Positions 35,311 through 43,269 are shown, numbered from the stretch's first letter. The stretch is DNA of 64,000 bases from Allonocardiopsis opalescens (GCF_003002095.1 NZ_PVZC01000006.1:372001-436000), one strand, 5' to 3'. Notes: a model not told the origin generated them from the letters alone. Made by a program: numbers and translations.

Positions 35311-35462
35311 CTCGGCGTCGGCCCCGTGCGGGCTCGGGGTCGACTTCGTACGGAGTCGGCGTCGGGCCTGCATGGGCTCGCCGTCGACTCCATGCGGACT
35401 CGGCGTCGGCCCGGCACGGCTCGCCCTCGGCCCCACGCAGACTTGCCCTCGGCACCGTGCTG
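35311..35462. repeat. 22-bp tandem repeat array (about seven units)
   Basis: Units begin at 35311, 35333, 35355, 35377, 35399, 35420 and 35442, each opening with a C/GTCGG-, CTCGC- or CTTGC-type start and running 21-22 bp. Odd units are closer to CTCGGCGTCGGCCC and units 2 and 4 to GTCGACTYCRTRCGGA, so a 44-bp higher-order period is visible. The unit length is not a multiple of three, so it is not a coding repeat. There are no unique spacers, so it is not CRISPR. Confidence 0.7.
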
Positions 35463-35521
35463 CCGTACGAACATGAAGGTGCCCGCGCGCGCCGCGGGTG
35501 CGGAAAGGCAAGGTGATCCCC

Positions 35522-37000
35522 ATGTCCGCGCCAGCGGCGCTCGGCCGTTCCGGGCCGGTCGGCCGGGCGGCGGCGCCGGGTGTGCTCGCGGTGCTCGCCG
35601 TGCTGGCGGTGCTCGCGGGGCTGGCCGGCTGCTCCTCGGCGCCGGTCGGCGTCGGGCGGCCGGTCATCGAGCTGGGGCCCGACCGGCGCCTGATCGACGA
35701 GCCCGCCGCCATCAGCGTGTCCGGCCTGCGGCCCGGCGCGGAGGTGACGCTCTGGGCCCGGCTGACCGACGGCGGCGGCCGGGCGTGGACCTCGTGGGGC
35801 ACCTTCACCGCCGACGGGGGCGGTCGCGTCGACCCGGCCGCCCAGGCCCCCGCCTCCGGCTCCTACTCGGGCGTCGACCCCACCGGGCTGCTCTGGTCGA
35901 TGCGGCTGGGCGACGGTGTCTCGGCCGACCCGCCGCAGGTACGGGTGGCCGCCGCCGAGCTGCCGATGACGATCGGCGTCGACAGCGGCGGCTCCACGCT
36001 GGCCACCGCCGAGCTGACCCGGCTCCAGTACGACCCCGGCGTCCGGGTCCAGCCCGTCGACGGCACCGCGGGCGGCCTGGTCGGCGACCTCTACCTGCCG
36101 CCGGGCGACGGCCCGCACCCGGGTGTGCTGCTGCTCGGCGGCTCGGAGGGCGGCCGCCCGCAGCCCGGCGTCGGCCGCCTGCTGGCCAGCCACGGCTACG
36201 CCGTGCTCGGCCTCGCCTACTTCGGCCAGGGCGGGCTGCCCGCCTCGCTGTCGGAGGTGCCGCTCGAGTACGGCCTGGGCGCGGTCGACTGGCTGCTGGA
36301 CCGGCCCGAGGTGTCCGGCGACCGGATCGGCGTGATCGGCGCATCCAAGGGCGGCGAGCACGCCCTGCTGCTCGGCGCCCACTCCCCCGAGGTCGGCGCC
36401 GTGGTCTCCGTCGTCGGCTCCGGCGTCGCCTGGCCGGGCATCCCCGGCTTCGCGCCGAGCCAGAACACCGCCCAGACGCCCGCCGAGTCGGCCTCCTGGA
36501 CCCTGGACGGCGCCGACGTGCCGTACCTGACCGGCGGCTTCGCCGGTTACGGCGCCGCCGAGACCGCCGCGGCGCTGCGCGGCCGCCCGATCGACCTGCA
36601 CGGCACCTACCAGGGCACCCTCGACGGGGCCGACGCCGCCGCCATCGACGCCGCCGCCATCCCGGTCGAGCGGGTCGACGGCCCCGTGCTGCTGCTCTCG
36701 GCCACCGGCGACGCCGTCTGGCCGTCGGAGCGGCTGCACGACATCGCCATGGACCGGCTGACCGAGGCGGGCAACCCGCACGGCGCCCGGCACGAGGTCT
36801 ACGAGGACGCCGGCCACTACATCAGTGGGGTGCCGAACCTGCCGACCACCTACTACGGCGCGCTTCCCTTCGTGCCCGGCGTCGCCTGGCTGGCCACCGG
36901 CGGCGAGCCCGGTGCCACGGCGGCGGCCACCTCAGCCGCCTTCACCAGCGCCCTCGAGCTGTTCGACGCCGAACTGCGGCCGGACGGGACACCCGCATGA
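35522..37000 (+). CDS. Lipoprotein alpha/beta hydrolase, acyl-CoA thioesterase/BAAT family
   Basis: 492 residues from ATG 35522 (GTG at 35498 is the alternative). Lipoprotein signal peptide ending in the lipobox LAGC (about residue 39), so membrane-anchored outside the cell. N-terminal BAAT/Acyl-CoA thioesterase beta-sandwich domain (about 55-175), then an alpha/beta hydrolase fold: nucleophile serine in GVIGASKGGEHALLLG, aspartate in LLLSATGDAVWPS, histidine in EDAGHYI. In bacteria these proteins often sit in drug-resistance or lipid contexts; the extracytoplasmic position argues against a CoA ester as substrate. The stop overlaps the next start (ATGA). Confidence 0.85.
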   Translation: MSAPAALGRSGPVGRAAAPGVLAVLAVLAVLAGLAGCSSAPVGVGRPVIELGPDRRLIDEPAAISVSGLRPGAEVTLWARLTDGGGRAWTSWGTFTADGGGRVDPAAQAPASGSYSGVDPTGLLWSMRLGDGVSADPPQVRVAAAELPMTIGVDSGGSTLATAELTRLQYDPGVRVQPVDGTAGGLVGDLYLPPGDGPHPGVLLLGGSEGGRPQPGVGRLLASHGYAVLGLAYFGQGGLPASLSEVPLEYGLGAVDWLLDRPEVSGDRIGVIGASKGGEHALLLGAHSPEVGAVVSVVGSGVAWPGIPGFAPSQNTAQTPAESASWTLDGADVPYLTGGFAGYGAAETAAALRGRPIDLHGTYQGTLDGADAAAIDAAAIPVERVDGPVLLLSATGDAVWPSERLHDIAMDRLTEAGNPHGARHEVYEDAGHYISGVPNLPTTYYGALPFVPGVAWLATGGEPGATAAATSAAFTSALELFDAELRPDGTPA

Positions 37001-37902
37001 CGGCCGGGAACGGCGCCCCGGCACCTGCCGGGCGGCCCGGCGGCGGCCGCGGGACCTCCGGACGGATACTGGCGCTCGCCGCCGCCTGGGGGATCGCCGG
37101 CGCGGCGATCGTCGGCCTGGACCTGCTGGTCGTCGGGTACCCGCCCCCGGTCGACGCGGCCGAGTGGATCGCGGTGGCCGTCAACGGCACCGGGCTGGCC
37201 GTCGCCTCCGGCCTCGCGGTGCTGTGCTGGCTGGGCCACCGGCTGTGGCTGGCCGCACTGGTCCCGGCCGCGGTGCTGCTGGCGGCCACCATCGCCGAGC
37301 TGGCCGAGCCGCGCACCCGGGTGGTCATCCACGGCGAGCGGCTGACGATCGGCGACCCGTGGCTGGGGGCGGTCGCGGCGAGCTGGCCGGTCCTGCTGCT
37401 GGCCACCACCCTGACCGCGCTGTACCAGGCGCGGCTGGCCCGCCGCCCGCTGCCGCCGCTGTACGGATCAGGCGCCGCGCCGCCACCGGAGCGGCCCCGC
37501 TGGAGACGGGCCCTGGTACTGGCGGCGGCCGGCGGGGCCGCCGCGGGGGTGCTGGTGCCGCTCGCACTGCCGCTGGCACGGGTCCCGGCCGCCGTCGTGG
37601 TGTGGGGCGCCGTCGGCTACGCGGCAGCCTTCGCGATCGCCGTCCTGCTCGCGGTGCGCCCCGCGCTAGCGGCGCCCTCGGCGGTCCTCCTGGGCGCCGC
37701 CCTGCTCGCCTCGATGGACGCCCGCGCCCTCACCCTCGGCGAGCCCGCCACCGTCTTCCTGGCGCTGTGGCCCGCCTACCTGGCCCTGGCCCTGCTCACC
37801 GCCCTGGCCGAGTGGGCGGTGCGCGCCATCGTCCGCGCCGTCCGCCGCAGGCGCCCGCCCGCCCCGCCCACCGAGACGGGCGACCGTGAACATGTGGTGT
37901 GA
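36997..37902 (+). CDS. Polytopic membrane protein of unknown function
   Basis: 301 residues, ATG overlapping the hydrolase stop codon. About eight hydrophobic helices with a short proline-rich cytoplasmic loop (RRPLPPLYGSGAAPPPERP) in the middle and an Arg-rich C-terminus. No recognised family. Translational coupling to the lipoprotein hydrolase suggests a shared job in the envelope. A 12-bp direct repeat GTGAACATGTGG (37886 and 37899) spans the stop codon. Confidence 0.8.
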   Translation: MTAGNGAPAPAGRPGGGRGTSGRILALAAAWGIAGAAIVGLDLLVVGYPPPVDAAEWIAVAVNGTGLAVASGLAVLCWLGHRLWLAALVPAAVLLAATIAELAEPRTRVVIHGERLTIGDPWLGAVAASWPVLLLATTLTALYQARLARRPLPPLYGSGAAPPPERPRWRRALVLAAAGGAAAGVLVPLALPLARVPAAVVVWGAVGYAAAFAIAVLLAVRPALAAPSAVLLGAALLASMDARALTLGEPATVFLALWPAYLALALLTALAEWAVRAIVRAVRRRRPPAPPTETGDREHVV

Positions 37903-37908
37903 ACATGT

Positions 37909-37942
37909 GGAAGGCGGTCACACAGAGGTGTGACCGCCTTCC
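37909..37942 (+). terminator. Perfect 15-bp terminator hairpin
   Basis: Stem 37909-37923 with 37928-37942, loop AGAG, 7 bp after the membrane-protein stop codon. Confidence 0.85.
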
Positions 37943-38023
37943 CGACGCACCCCAGGGAGACCAATCCAGGGGTTGCTTACCGTATCCCAATGGGTACGTT
38001 ATGTAAATATCCGCAGTTCAGAG

Positions 38024-38051
38024 GGGGTGGCCACCATTAGGCGGCCACCCC
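38024..38051 (-). terminator. Hairpin after the small membrane peptide gene
   Basis: 9-bp stem GGGGTGGCC / GGCCACCCC with a 10-nt loop, 6 bp after the stop codon of the minus-strand 45-residue gene. Confidence 0.7.
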
Positions 38052-38057
38052 GACAGC

Positions 38058-38195
38058 TCAGACGACGTCGACCCACCTCTGCAGCGCGGCCGAGTCCTGC
38101 ACATCGCCTCCCGCCAAGGCGACTACGGCGAATGCCGCCACCACCATCACGCCGGCCAGGACGAGGTGAGCCGATGAATCAAGAACGATTTTCAT
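38058..38195 (-). CDS. 45-residue single-pass membrane peptide
   Basis: ATG at 38195 with AAGG 5 nt upstream; 45 codons ending at TGA 38058. The peptide begins MKIVLDSSAHLVLAGVMVV, continues with AAFAVVALAGG as one transmembrane helix (about 10-30), and ends in a charged tail DVQDSAALQRWVDVV. A terminator hairpin follows at once, supporting a genuine short gene. Upstream is an inverted repeat GTTTCC-N9-GGAAAC (38225-38245) in a lower-GC stretch. No family recognised. Confidence 0.6.
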   Translation of the reverse strand: MKIVLDSSAHLVLAGVMVVAAFAVVALAGGDVQDSAALQRWVDVV

Positions 38196-38422
38196 CGATG
38201 CCTTGAATCCAAACTGTGAGCAAGGTTTCCAGAATGTCCGGAAACGGTCAGCACTTCAGGACGCGACGAACAATATCACCCACGCGGCGAGATCGCGAAT
38301 GTGCCGATTGCCCGAATTTTTGAACGGACAAAGTATGACAATGTTCAAGCAGCTCAGCGCGGTATGACCATAAATGATCAGAACGACACGGAGATGTACG
38401 ATCCACGTCGCATTCAATCCGT
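38196..38422. other. Lower-GC intergenic island
   Basis: 227 bp of roughly half GC in a genome of about 70 percent, between the 45-residue gene and the deaminase gene. It contains the inverted repeat GTTTCC-N9-GGAAAC (38225-38245). A 65-codon open frame (38248-38445, minus) crosses into the deaminase gene and has no ribosome site. Probably promoter DNA or a remnant. Confidence 0.5.
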
Positions 38423-38887
38423 TCAGAACAGATGCGCGTTGACACTCCGCACAGCAGCGGCGAATTCCGGCATTTCGACGACCTCGACCCCGGCCGCCCG
38501 CAGCTCTTCCACCCCGTGGCAGTCGACGAACAGCTCCGGCTCCCGCCAGGCGATCACCACCCTGGGCGCTCCGGCCCGCAGGATCAGCCGCGTACAGGTC
38601 ACCGGCCGCGACGCACGCCGGCTGCACGGCTCCAGCGTGCTGTACACGGTCGCGGTGGCCAGCGCCGGATCACCGGCCCGCACCCGGCGCAGCGCGACCT
38701 CCTCGGCGTGGTCGTGCGGCTCCTCCTCGCGCGAGTACCCGCGCGCCAGTTCGGTGCCGTCGTCGGCCACGACCACGGCGCCCACGGAGAAGGCCGTCTC
38801 CGACCGCGGGCACTCCCCGGCCAGCGCGACCGCGAGAGCGAGCCAGTGGGCGTCCGCGCCCGGGGAACCCGGGCGGCGCTCAGCCAC
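38423..38887 (-). CDS. RibD-N-like (CDA fold) zinc deaminase
   Basis: 154 residues from GTG 38887, which overlaps the preceding reductase gene by 8 nt. Cytidine-deaminase-fold zinc site: HAEE (His ligand and catalytic Glu) and EPCSRRASRPVTC with both Cys ligands. The spaced PCxxRxSxPxxC form and CTRLILRAGAPRVVIAWREPE resemble the deaminase half of RibD. With the upstream reductase it makes a split RibD-like pair in the order reductase-deaminase. It may act on a GTP-derived pyrimidine other than the riboflavin precursor. Confidence 0.82.
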   Translation of the reverse strand: MAERRPGSPGADAHWLALAVALAGECPRSETAFSVGAVVVADDGTELARGYSREEEPHDHAEEVALRRVRAGDPALATATVYSTLEPCSRRASRPVTCTRLILRAGAPRVVIAWREPELFVDCHGVEELRAAGVEVVEMPEFAAAVRSVNAHLF

Positions 38888-39569
38888 CGGTGCCCCCGCC
38901 GAGCCGGTAGACCAGCAGCACCACATCACCGATCCGGCGCACCTCGGCCAGCTCCATCCGGTGGTCGCCGCCGTGCGGGAAGGCACCGGGGTGCACGAAC
39001 CTGGGCGCGTCGGCCGCCCCGACGAACAGCGGGGCCACCACCAGGTGCAGCTCGTCCACCAGTCCGGCGGTGAGGAACTGGGTGTGCACCCGGCCGCCGC
39101 CCTCGACCATGAGCCGGCGCACCCCGCGCCGGGCCAGGTCGGCCAGCAGCTCCGGCAGCGCCACGGCAGGGCCGAGGTCCACCACGGAGGCGCGCCCGGC
39201 CAGCGCCGAGCGCAGCCCGGAAGCCGCCCGTGACGCGGTGTAGACGAGCTTGACGCCCTCACCGGCGGTGAAGAACCTGCTGCCGGGGTCGAGACCGCCC
39301 CGGGAGGTGAGGGTCACCTTGGCGGGCTGCGCCGGTTCGCCCCGCTCCACGCGCCGCCGCACCCTCTCGGCCGAGCGCACCAGCAGGCGCGGGTCGTCCC
39401 GCCGGACGGTGGCGGCGCCGACCAGGATGGCGTCGCTGCCGGCGCGTACTTCGTCGACGCGGTCGAGGTCGGCCTCATTGGACAGGATCAGCCGGCGGTC
39501 GGCGCAGTCGTCGATATATCCGTCGACTGAGACCGCGGAGCTGAGCAGTACGTGAGGGCGCCGGCTCAT
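38880..39569 (-). CDS. RibD-C-like (DHFR-fold) pyrimidine reductase
   Basis: 229 residues from ATG 39569. Dihydrofolate-reductase-like fold of the RibD C-terminal domain: LLSSAVSVDGYIDD at the N-terminus, SDAILVGAATVRRDDPRLLVR (NADPH/substrate loop) and RRLMVEGGGRVHTQFLTAGLVDELHLVVAPL. The start cannot be moved downstream without losing the first beta strand, so the gene truly overlaps the 3' end of the regulator gene by 95 bp in another frame. Close coupling suggests a single transcript regulator-reductase-deaminase. Confidence 0.85.
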   Translation of the reverse strand: MSRRPHVLLSSAVSVDGYIDDCADRRLILSNEADLDRVDEVRAGSDAILVGAATVRRDDPRLLVRSAERVRRRVERGEPAQPAKVTLTSRGGLDPGSRFFTAGEGVKLVYTASRAASGLRSALAGRASVVDLGPAVALPELLADLARRGVRRLMVEGGGRVHTQFLTAGLVDELHLVVAPLFVGAADAPRFVHPGAFPHGGDHRMELAEVRRIGDVVLLVYRLGGGTGG

Positions 39570-42500
39570 GCGCGCCGCCCCCGGCACTGAGCAGCCGCTC
39601 CAGGACCGCGACCAGCGAGTCGCCGTCCTCGCAGGCCGCCAGGGCGGTGAACTCGGCGTCCGGCATCCACGAGCGCAAGCCTACGTCGACGCCCATCCGC
39701 CGGTGGACGGCGCGTGCCACCCCGCCGCTCGCGGGGACCGGAATCACCCGCTTGCCGAGGGCGAGCGCGGTGTCGACCTCCTGCTGGGTTCCGACGCCGC
39801 CGCCGAGGACGACGACGTAGTCGGCGTCGCGGACCACGTCGGCGTGGCCGAGGGTGCCCAGGCCGCCGCGCCGCTGCGCGCGCGTCGCGGCCTCGCCCAT
39901 GTGCGCCACGATCTCCAGCGCGATCCCGACAGGGCCGTGGACGAGGTGGACGGCGCGGCCGGCCAGGTGGCCGCCGAGCGCCCGCGCGCAGGAGTCCAGC
40001 ATCGCGTCATCGCTGCCGGTGACCCTGCTGCCGCAGATCGCCAGGGTGACCATGCGCGGAACGTCCGACCGCACCGCCGCCCCGGCCGGCAGCACGCTGT
40101 CGAGCATGATCCGCACCGGCTCGGCGTCGGGCACGCCCAGCCGCATCAGGATGGTCAGCGCCCGCTGCCAGGTGTCGGCCGCCTCCGCGCCGCGGTCCAT
40201 CAGCAGCAGCACGTGGCCGAGTCCGCTCAGCGCGTTGCCCTGGTCGAGCAGGGCGTGGGCCCGCCGCGCCTCCCCTGCCGCCCGCCGGTAGTGGATCTCG
40301 CTCTCGCGGTACTCCCCCCGGGCCCGGTGCACCTCGGCGATGCCGATCGCCGCCTTTGCCCGGTCCGCCGGGCGGCCCGACCGGCGGCTCATCTCCTCGG
40401 CCTCGCGCATCAGGCTCATCGCGATGTCGGGGGCGTCCAGCCGCAGGTGGCTGCGCCCGATGTCGGCCAGGATCTCCGCGGTCGGGGACTGGCCCAGCCC
40501 GTTCAGCACGGTGAGGCCGCGCTGGTAGAGCTCCAGCGCCCTGCGGTGCCGCTGCTTGTACGCCTCGATCAGGCCCAGGTCGTGCAGGGCCGCCGCTTGG
40601 ATCAGCGGCAGCTCGTTCTCCTGCGCCAGCCTCAGCGCTTCCTCGCAGAGGTCGCCGGCCTGCCGGTGCATGCCGAACAGGAAGTACGCGCCCGCGTGCC
40701 CGAGCATCGACGAGCCCTTCCGGAACGGCGTGCGCAGCGTCCGGGAGATGGCGTGCGCCTCCTCGAACTGCGAGATGGCGCCCCGGTAGTCGTCCATGCA
40801 GCGCAGGCTGAGCGCGCTGTGTGCCAGGGCGTCGGCCATGCCGAGCCGGTAATCGGTCTCGCGGGCGGCGGAGAGCGCCTGCTGCGAACTGACCAGCGCG
40901 TCGGGATAGCGGGCCGCCCTGAAGTGGACCAGCCCGATCTCGTCGTGGGCGTCGGCTTCACAGCGCAGATCACCCTGCATCCGTGCCAACTCCAGCCCCA
41001 TCTCGGCGTTGAGCAGCGCGTCGTCCAGCCGCCCGGCACGGCGGTGCGCCCTGGCCAGGTCCACCACCGCACCGGCCAGGCCGCTGTCGTCGCCCAACTC
41101 GTCGCAGGCGGTGGCGGCCGACTCGAACATGTGCGCCGCCACGTCGGGCTGGCCGTAGACGTAGAGCAGGTACGACAGCAGGGCGGGCAGCCGTGCCAGG
41201 TGCCGCGGCCGCTCCCACTCGTCCGCGCACTCCATGGACGCGACCAGCGCGCCCTGCTCGGCCTCGAACCAGCGCCGCACCGCGTGCGGGCCGTCGAATC
41301 CGGGCACCTCGGTGCTCGGGCGTGCCGGTTCGGCCCCCTCCCAGGCGTCCGGATTGATCACCCGGTCGGCCGCCTCGGCCGCCTCGCGGTAGTGCGCGAG
41401 CATCCGGTCGACGGCGGCGTCGCGGTCCGGTGCGGCCAGATCGCTCAGCGCCAGGGCGCGGGCGTGCTGGCCGACCAGGTCGTGGAAGCGGTAGCGCCGC
41501 TGCCCGGCCTCCTCCAGCAGGTGCTCGTCGAGCAGCCGCTCCAGCAGCCGCTCGGTGTCGGACACGGGGCGGCCGACCAGGGCGGCGCCCGCGTACAGGC
41601 CGAACTCGGCCGAGGGGTGCAGACCGAGCCGGACGAAGGCGTCGCGGGCGGGGGTGGGCAGCGCGCGCAGCGACATGTCGAAGGCGGCCGCCAGCGACTG
41701 GTCGCCGTCGTGGATCTCGGCGAGCCGGTTGCGGGTGGCGGCCAGCCGCCTGGCCAGGTCGGCGGCGGTCCAGCCCTGGCGGTTGCGGAGTCGGTGCGCC
41801 ATCATCCGCACGGCGAACGGAAGCCGGCTGAGTAATCGCACCACCTCGCCGACGCCCTCCTCGGACGGCGACAGTTCGGCGATCTGCGCGAAGAGCGCGG
41901 CCGCCTCCTCGGGCGGTGGATCGTCCAGCTTCAGCGAGCGGGCGCCGTCCACCCCGAACAGCCGGTTGCGGCTGGTGACCAGTACGGCGCAGCCGTTGCC
42001 GGTCGGCAGCAGTCGGCGCACCTGCTCGGCGCCCGCCACGTCGTCCAGGACCAGCAGCAGCCGCCGGTCGGCGACCCGCTCGCGCCAGGCCGCCGCGCGG
42101 GCGTCGAGTCCCGAGGGGATGCCCTGCGCCGGCATCCCGGTCATGCGCAGCAGCTCACCGAGCGCCGTCTGCGCGTCCAGCGCCGGCCGGCCCTGGTTGT
42201 AGGCGCGCAGGTCGAGGTAGAGCCGCAGGTCGGGGAAGTGCTCGGCGGCGGCGTGGGCGGCCTGGAGCGCCAGCGCGCTCTTGCCGATGCCGCTCATGCC
42301 GTGCACGGTCCAGATCACCGTGGGCTCGCTCGCGGTGCGCGGCAGCACGCCGAGCAGCGCCGCCAGTTCGCGGGCGCGGCCGGTGAAGTCGCGGACGGCC
42401 GGTGGCAGGGTGCTGATCGCCGCCGCGTCCGCGGCGACGCGGCTCAAGCCGTCGGGCGAGGCCTGCGGCACGGCGATGTCGTGCCGCAGCATGCGCTCGT

Positions 42501-43212
42501 ACAGCTCCCGGGTCTGCCGCTGCGGATCGACGCCGCGCGTGTCGCGCAGGCGCAGCCGCAGCCCGTGGTAGAGGTCGAGCGCCTCGCTGGTGCGGCCGCA
42601 GTTGTACAGCACGAGCATGCAGACCCGCACCACGTCCTCGTCGTCGGGCTTCTCCTGCTCCAGTTCGCGCACCTCGCCGAGCACCTCGGCGGACCGGCCG
42701 AGCCGGATCGCCGCCTCGGCCCGGCGGAGCACCGCGTGCGCGTGCTCGTCGCGCAGGGTGACGCGGGTGGCGCTGGCCCACTCCCCCGCCACCCCGGCCA
42801 GCGGCTCGCCGCCCCACAGCGCCAGCGCCTCGGTCCACAGCGCGACCGCGCCCTCGTCGTCGCCGTTCCGCGCCGCGGCCTGCGCCCGGCCGCACAGCCG
42901 GCGGAAGCGCAGCACGTCCACCGACTCCTGGTCGACGGCCAGGGAGTAGCTGCCGTCGATCTCGCGCAGGTCCAGGCGGCCGGCGGAGAAGTCGCGCATG
43001 CGGTTGCGGATCCGGGAGACCTCCGACCACACGGTGCCCCGCTTCGGCGGATTGTCCGATCCCCATACGCGGTCGATCAGCGTCTCCCGCGGCACGGCGC
43101 GCCCGCCGGCGAGGACGAGCGCCGCGATGACGCCCTTCCCCGCACGCCGCTCGACGCGCATCGTGCGGCCGTCAGAGTGGACCGCGACCCGCCCAAGCAA
43201 AGTGATATACAC
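39475..43212 (-). CDS. SARP - NB-ARC (STAND) - TPR regulator with C-terminal LOG-like SLOG domain
   Basis: 1,245 residues. GTG at 43212 has GGAGG 5 nt upstream and gives the usual SARP opening VYITLLGRVAVHSDG. Domains: winged-helix plus BTAD of AfsR/SARP regulators (1-250); NB-ARC ATPase (about 285-560) with Walker A GMSGIGKSALA (Lys311) and Walker B RLLLVLDDV, and VTSRNRLFG as sensor; winged-helix and TPR-type helical repeats (about 640-1030); then an unexpected Rossmann-like domain (about 1051-1211) beginning MVTLAICGSRVTG and containing LGGGVGTQQEVDTALALGKRVIPVP, whose GGGVGTxxE loop matches the nucleotide-binding signature of LOG/SLOG proteins. The last 35 residues are basic. SLOG domains bind or cleave nucleotides and nucleotide-derived signals, so this could be a nucleotide-sensing transcription activator. 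The gene overlaps the reductase gene downstream. I know of no described regulator with this full architecture. Confidence 0.9.
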   Translation of the reverse strand: MYITLLGRVAVHSDGRTMRVERRAGKGVIAALVLAGGRAVPRETLIDRVWGSDNPPKRGTVWSEVSRIRNRMRDFSAGRLDLREIDGSYSLAVDQESVDVLRFRRLCGRAQAAARNGDDEGAVALWTEALALWGGEPLAGVAGEWASATRVTLRDEHAHAVLRRAEAAIRLGRSAEVLGEVRELEQEKPDDEDVVRVCMLVLYNCGRTSEALDLYHGLRLRLRDTRGVDPQRQTRELYERMLRHDIAVPQASPDGLSRVAADAAAISTLPPAVRDFTGRARELAALLGVLPRTASEPTVIWTVHGMSGIGKSALALQAAHAAAEHFPDLRLYLDLRAYNQGRPALDAQTALGELLRMTGMPAQGIPSGLDARAAAWRERVADRRLLLVLDDVAGAEQVRRLLPTGNGCAVLVTSRNRLFGVDGARSLKLDDPPPEEAAALFAQIAELSPSEEGVGEVVRLLSRLPFAVRMMAHRLRNRQGWTAADLARRLAATRNRLAEIHDGDQSLAAAFDMSLRALPTPARDAFVRLGLHPSAEFGLYAGAALVGRPVSDTERLLERLLDEHLLEEAGQRRYRFHDLVGQHARALALSDLAAPDRDAAVDRMLAHYREAAEAADRVINPDAWEGAEPARPSTEVPGFDGPHAVRRWFEAEQGALVASMECADEWERPRHLARLPALLSYLLYVYGQPDVAAHMFESAATACDELGDDSGLAGAVVDLARAHRRAGRLDDALLNAEMGLELARMQGDLRCEADAHDEIGLVHFRAARYPDALVSSQQALSAARETDYRLGMADALAHSALSLRCMDDYRGAISQFEEAHAISRTLRTPFRKGSSMLGHAGAYFLFGMHRQAGDLCEEALRLAQENELPLIQAAALHDLGLIEAYKQRHRRALELYQRGLTVLNGLGQSPTAEILADIGRSHLRLDAPDIAMSLMREAEEMSRRSGRPADRAKAAIGIAEVHRARGEYRESEIHYRRAAGEARRAHALLDQGNALSGLGHVLLLMDRGAEAADTWQRALTILMRLGVPDAEPVRIMLDSVLPAGAAVRSDVPRMVTLAICGSRVTGSDDAMLDSCARALGGHLAGRAVHLVHGPVGIALEIVAHMGEAATRAQRRGGLGTLGHADVVRDADYVVVLGGGVGTQQEVDTALALGKRVIPVPASGGVARAVHRRMGVDVGLRSWMPDAEFTALAACEDGDSLVAVLERLLSAGGGAHEPAPSRTAQLRGLSRRIYRRLRRPPADPVQ

Positions 43213-43239
43213 GGCGCCCTCCACCGCGATTTGTCATCG

Positions 43240-43269
43240 CCTGCGGGTCTTCCCGCAGGAAGGCGGGAA
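43240..43269 (-). promoter_or_regulatory. Two overlapping, mutually exclusive leader hairpins
   Basis: 28-57 bp before the regulator start: CCTGCGGG-N4-CCCGCAGG (43240-43259, perfect) and TTCCCGC-N6-GCGGGAA (43250-43269, perfect) share 10 bases, so only one can form in the transcript. Attenuator-like geometry, without a U-tract. Confidence 0.5.

Larger units (their letters stand above)
34640..35521. other. Long intergenic region with repeated element and tandem repeats
   Basis: 882 bp with no convincing gene. Open frames on both strands run through it but have unnatural composition and no ribosome sites. An AT-richer patch at 35070-35115 precedes element copy B (35118-35233), which is followed by a 22-bp tandem repeat (35311-35462). 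Confidence 0.65.

Noticed and set aside
35311-35462. Possible CRISPR array
   Set aside because: Units are contiguous 22-bp degenerate repeats without unique spacers, and no cas genes are present.
38248-38445. 65-codon cysteine-containing frame on the minus strand
   Set aside because: Overlaps the deaminase 3' end, lacks a ribosome site and lies in the low-GC intergenic island.
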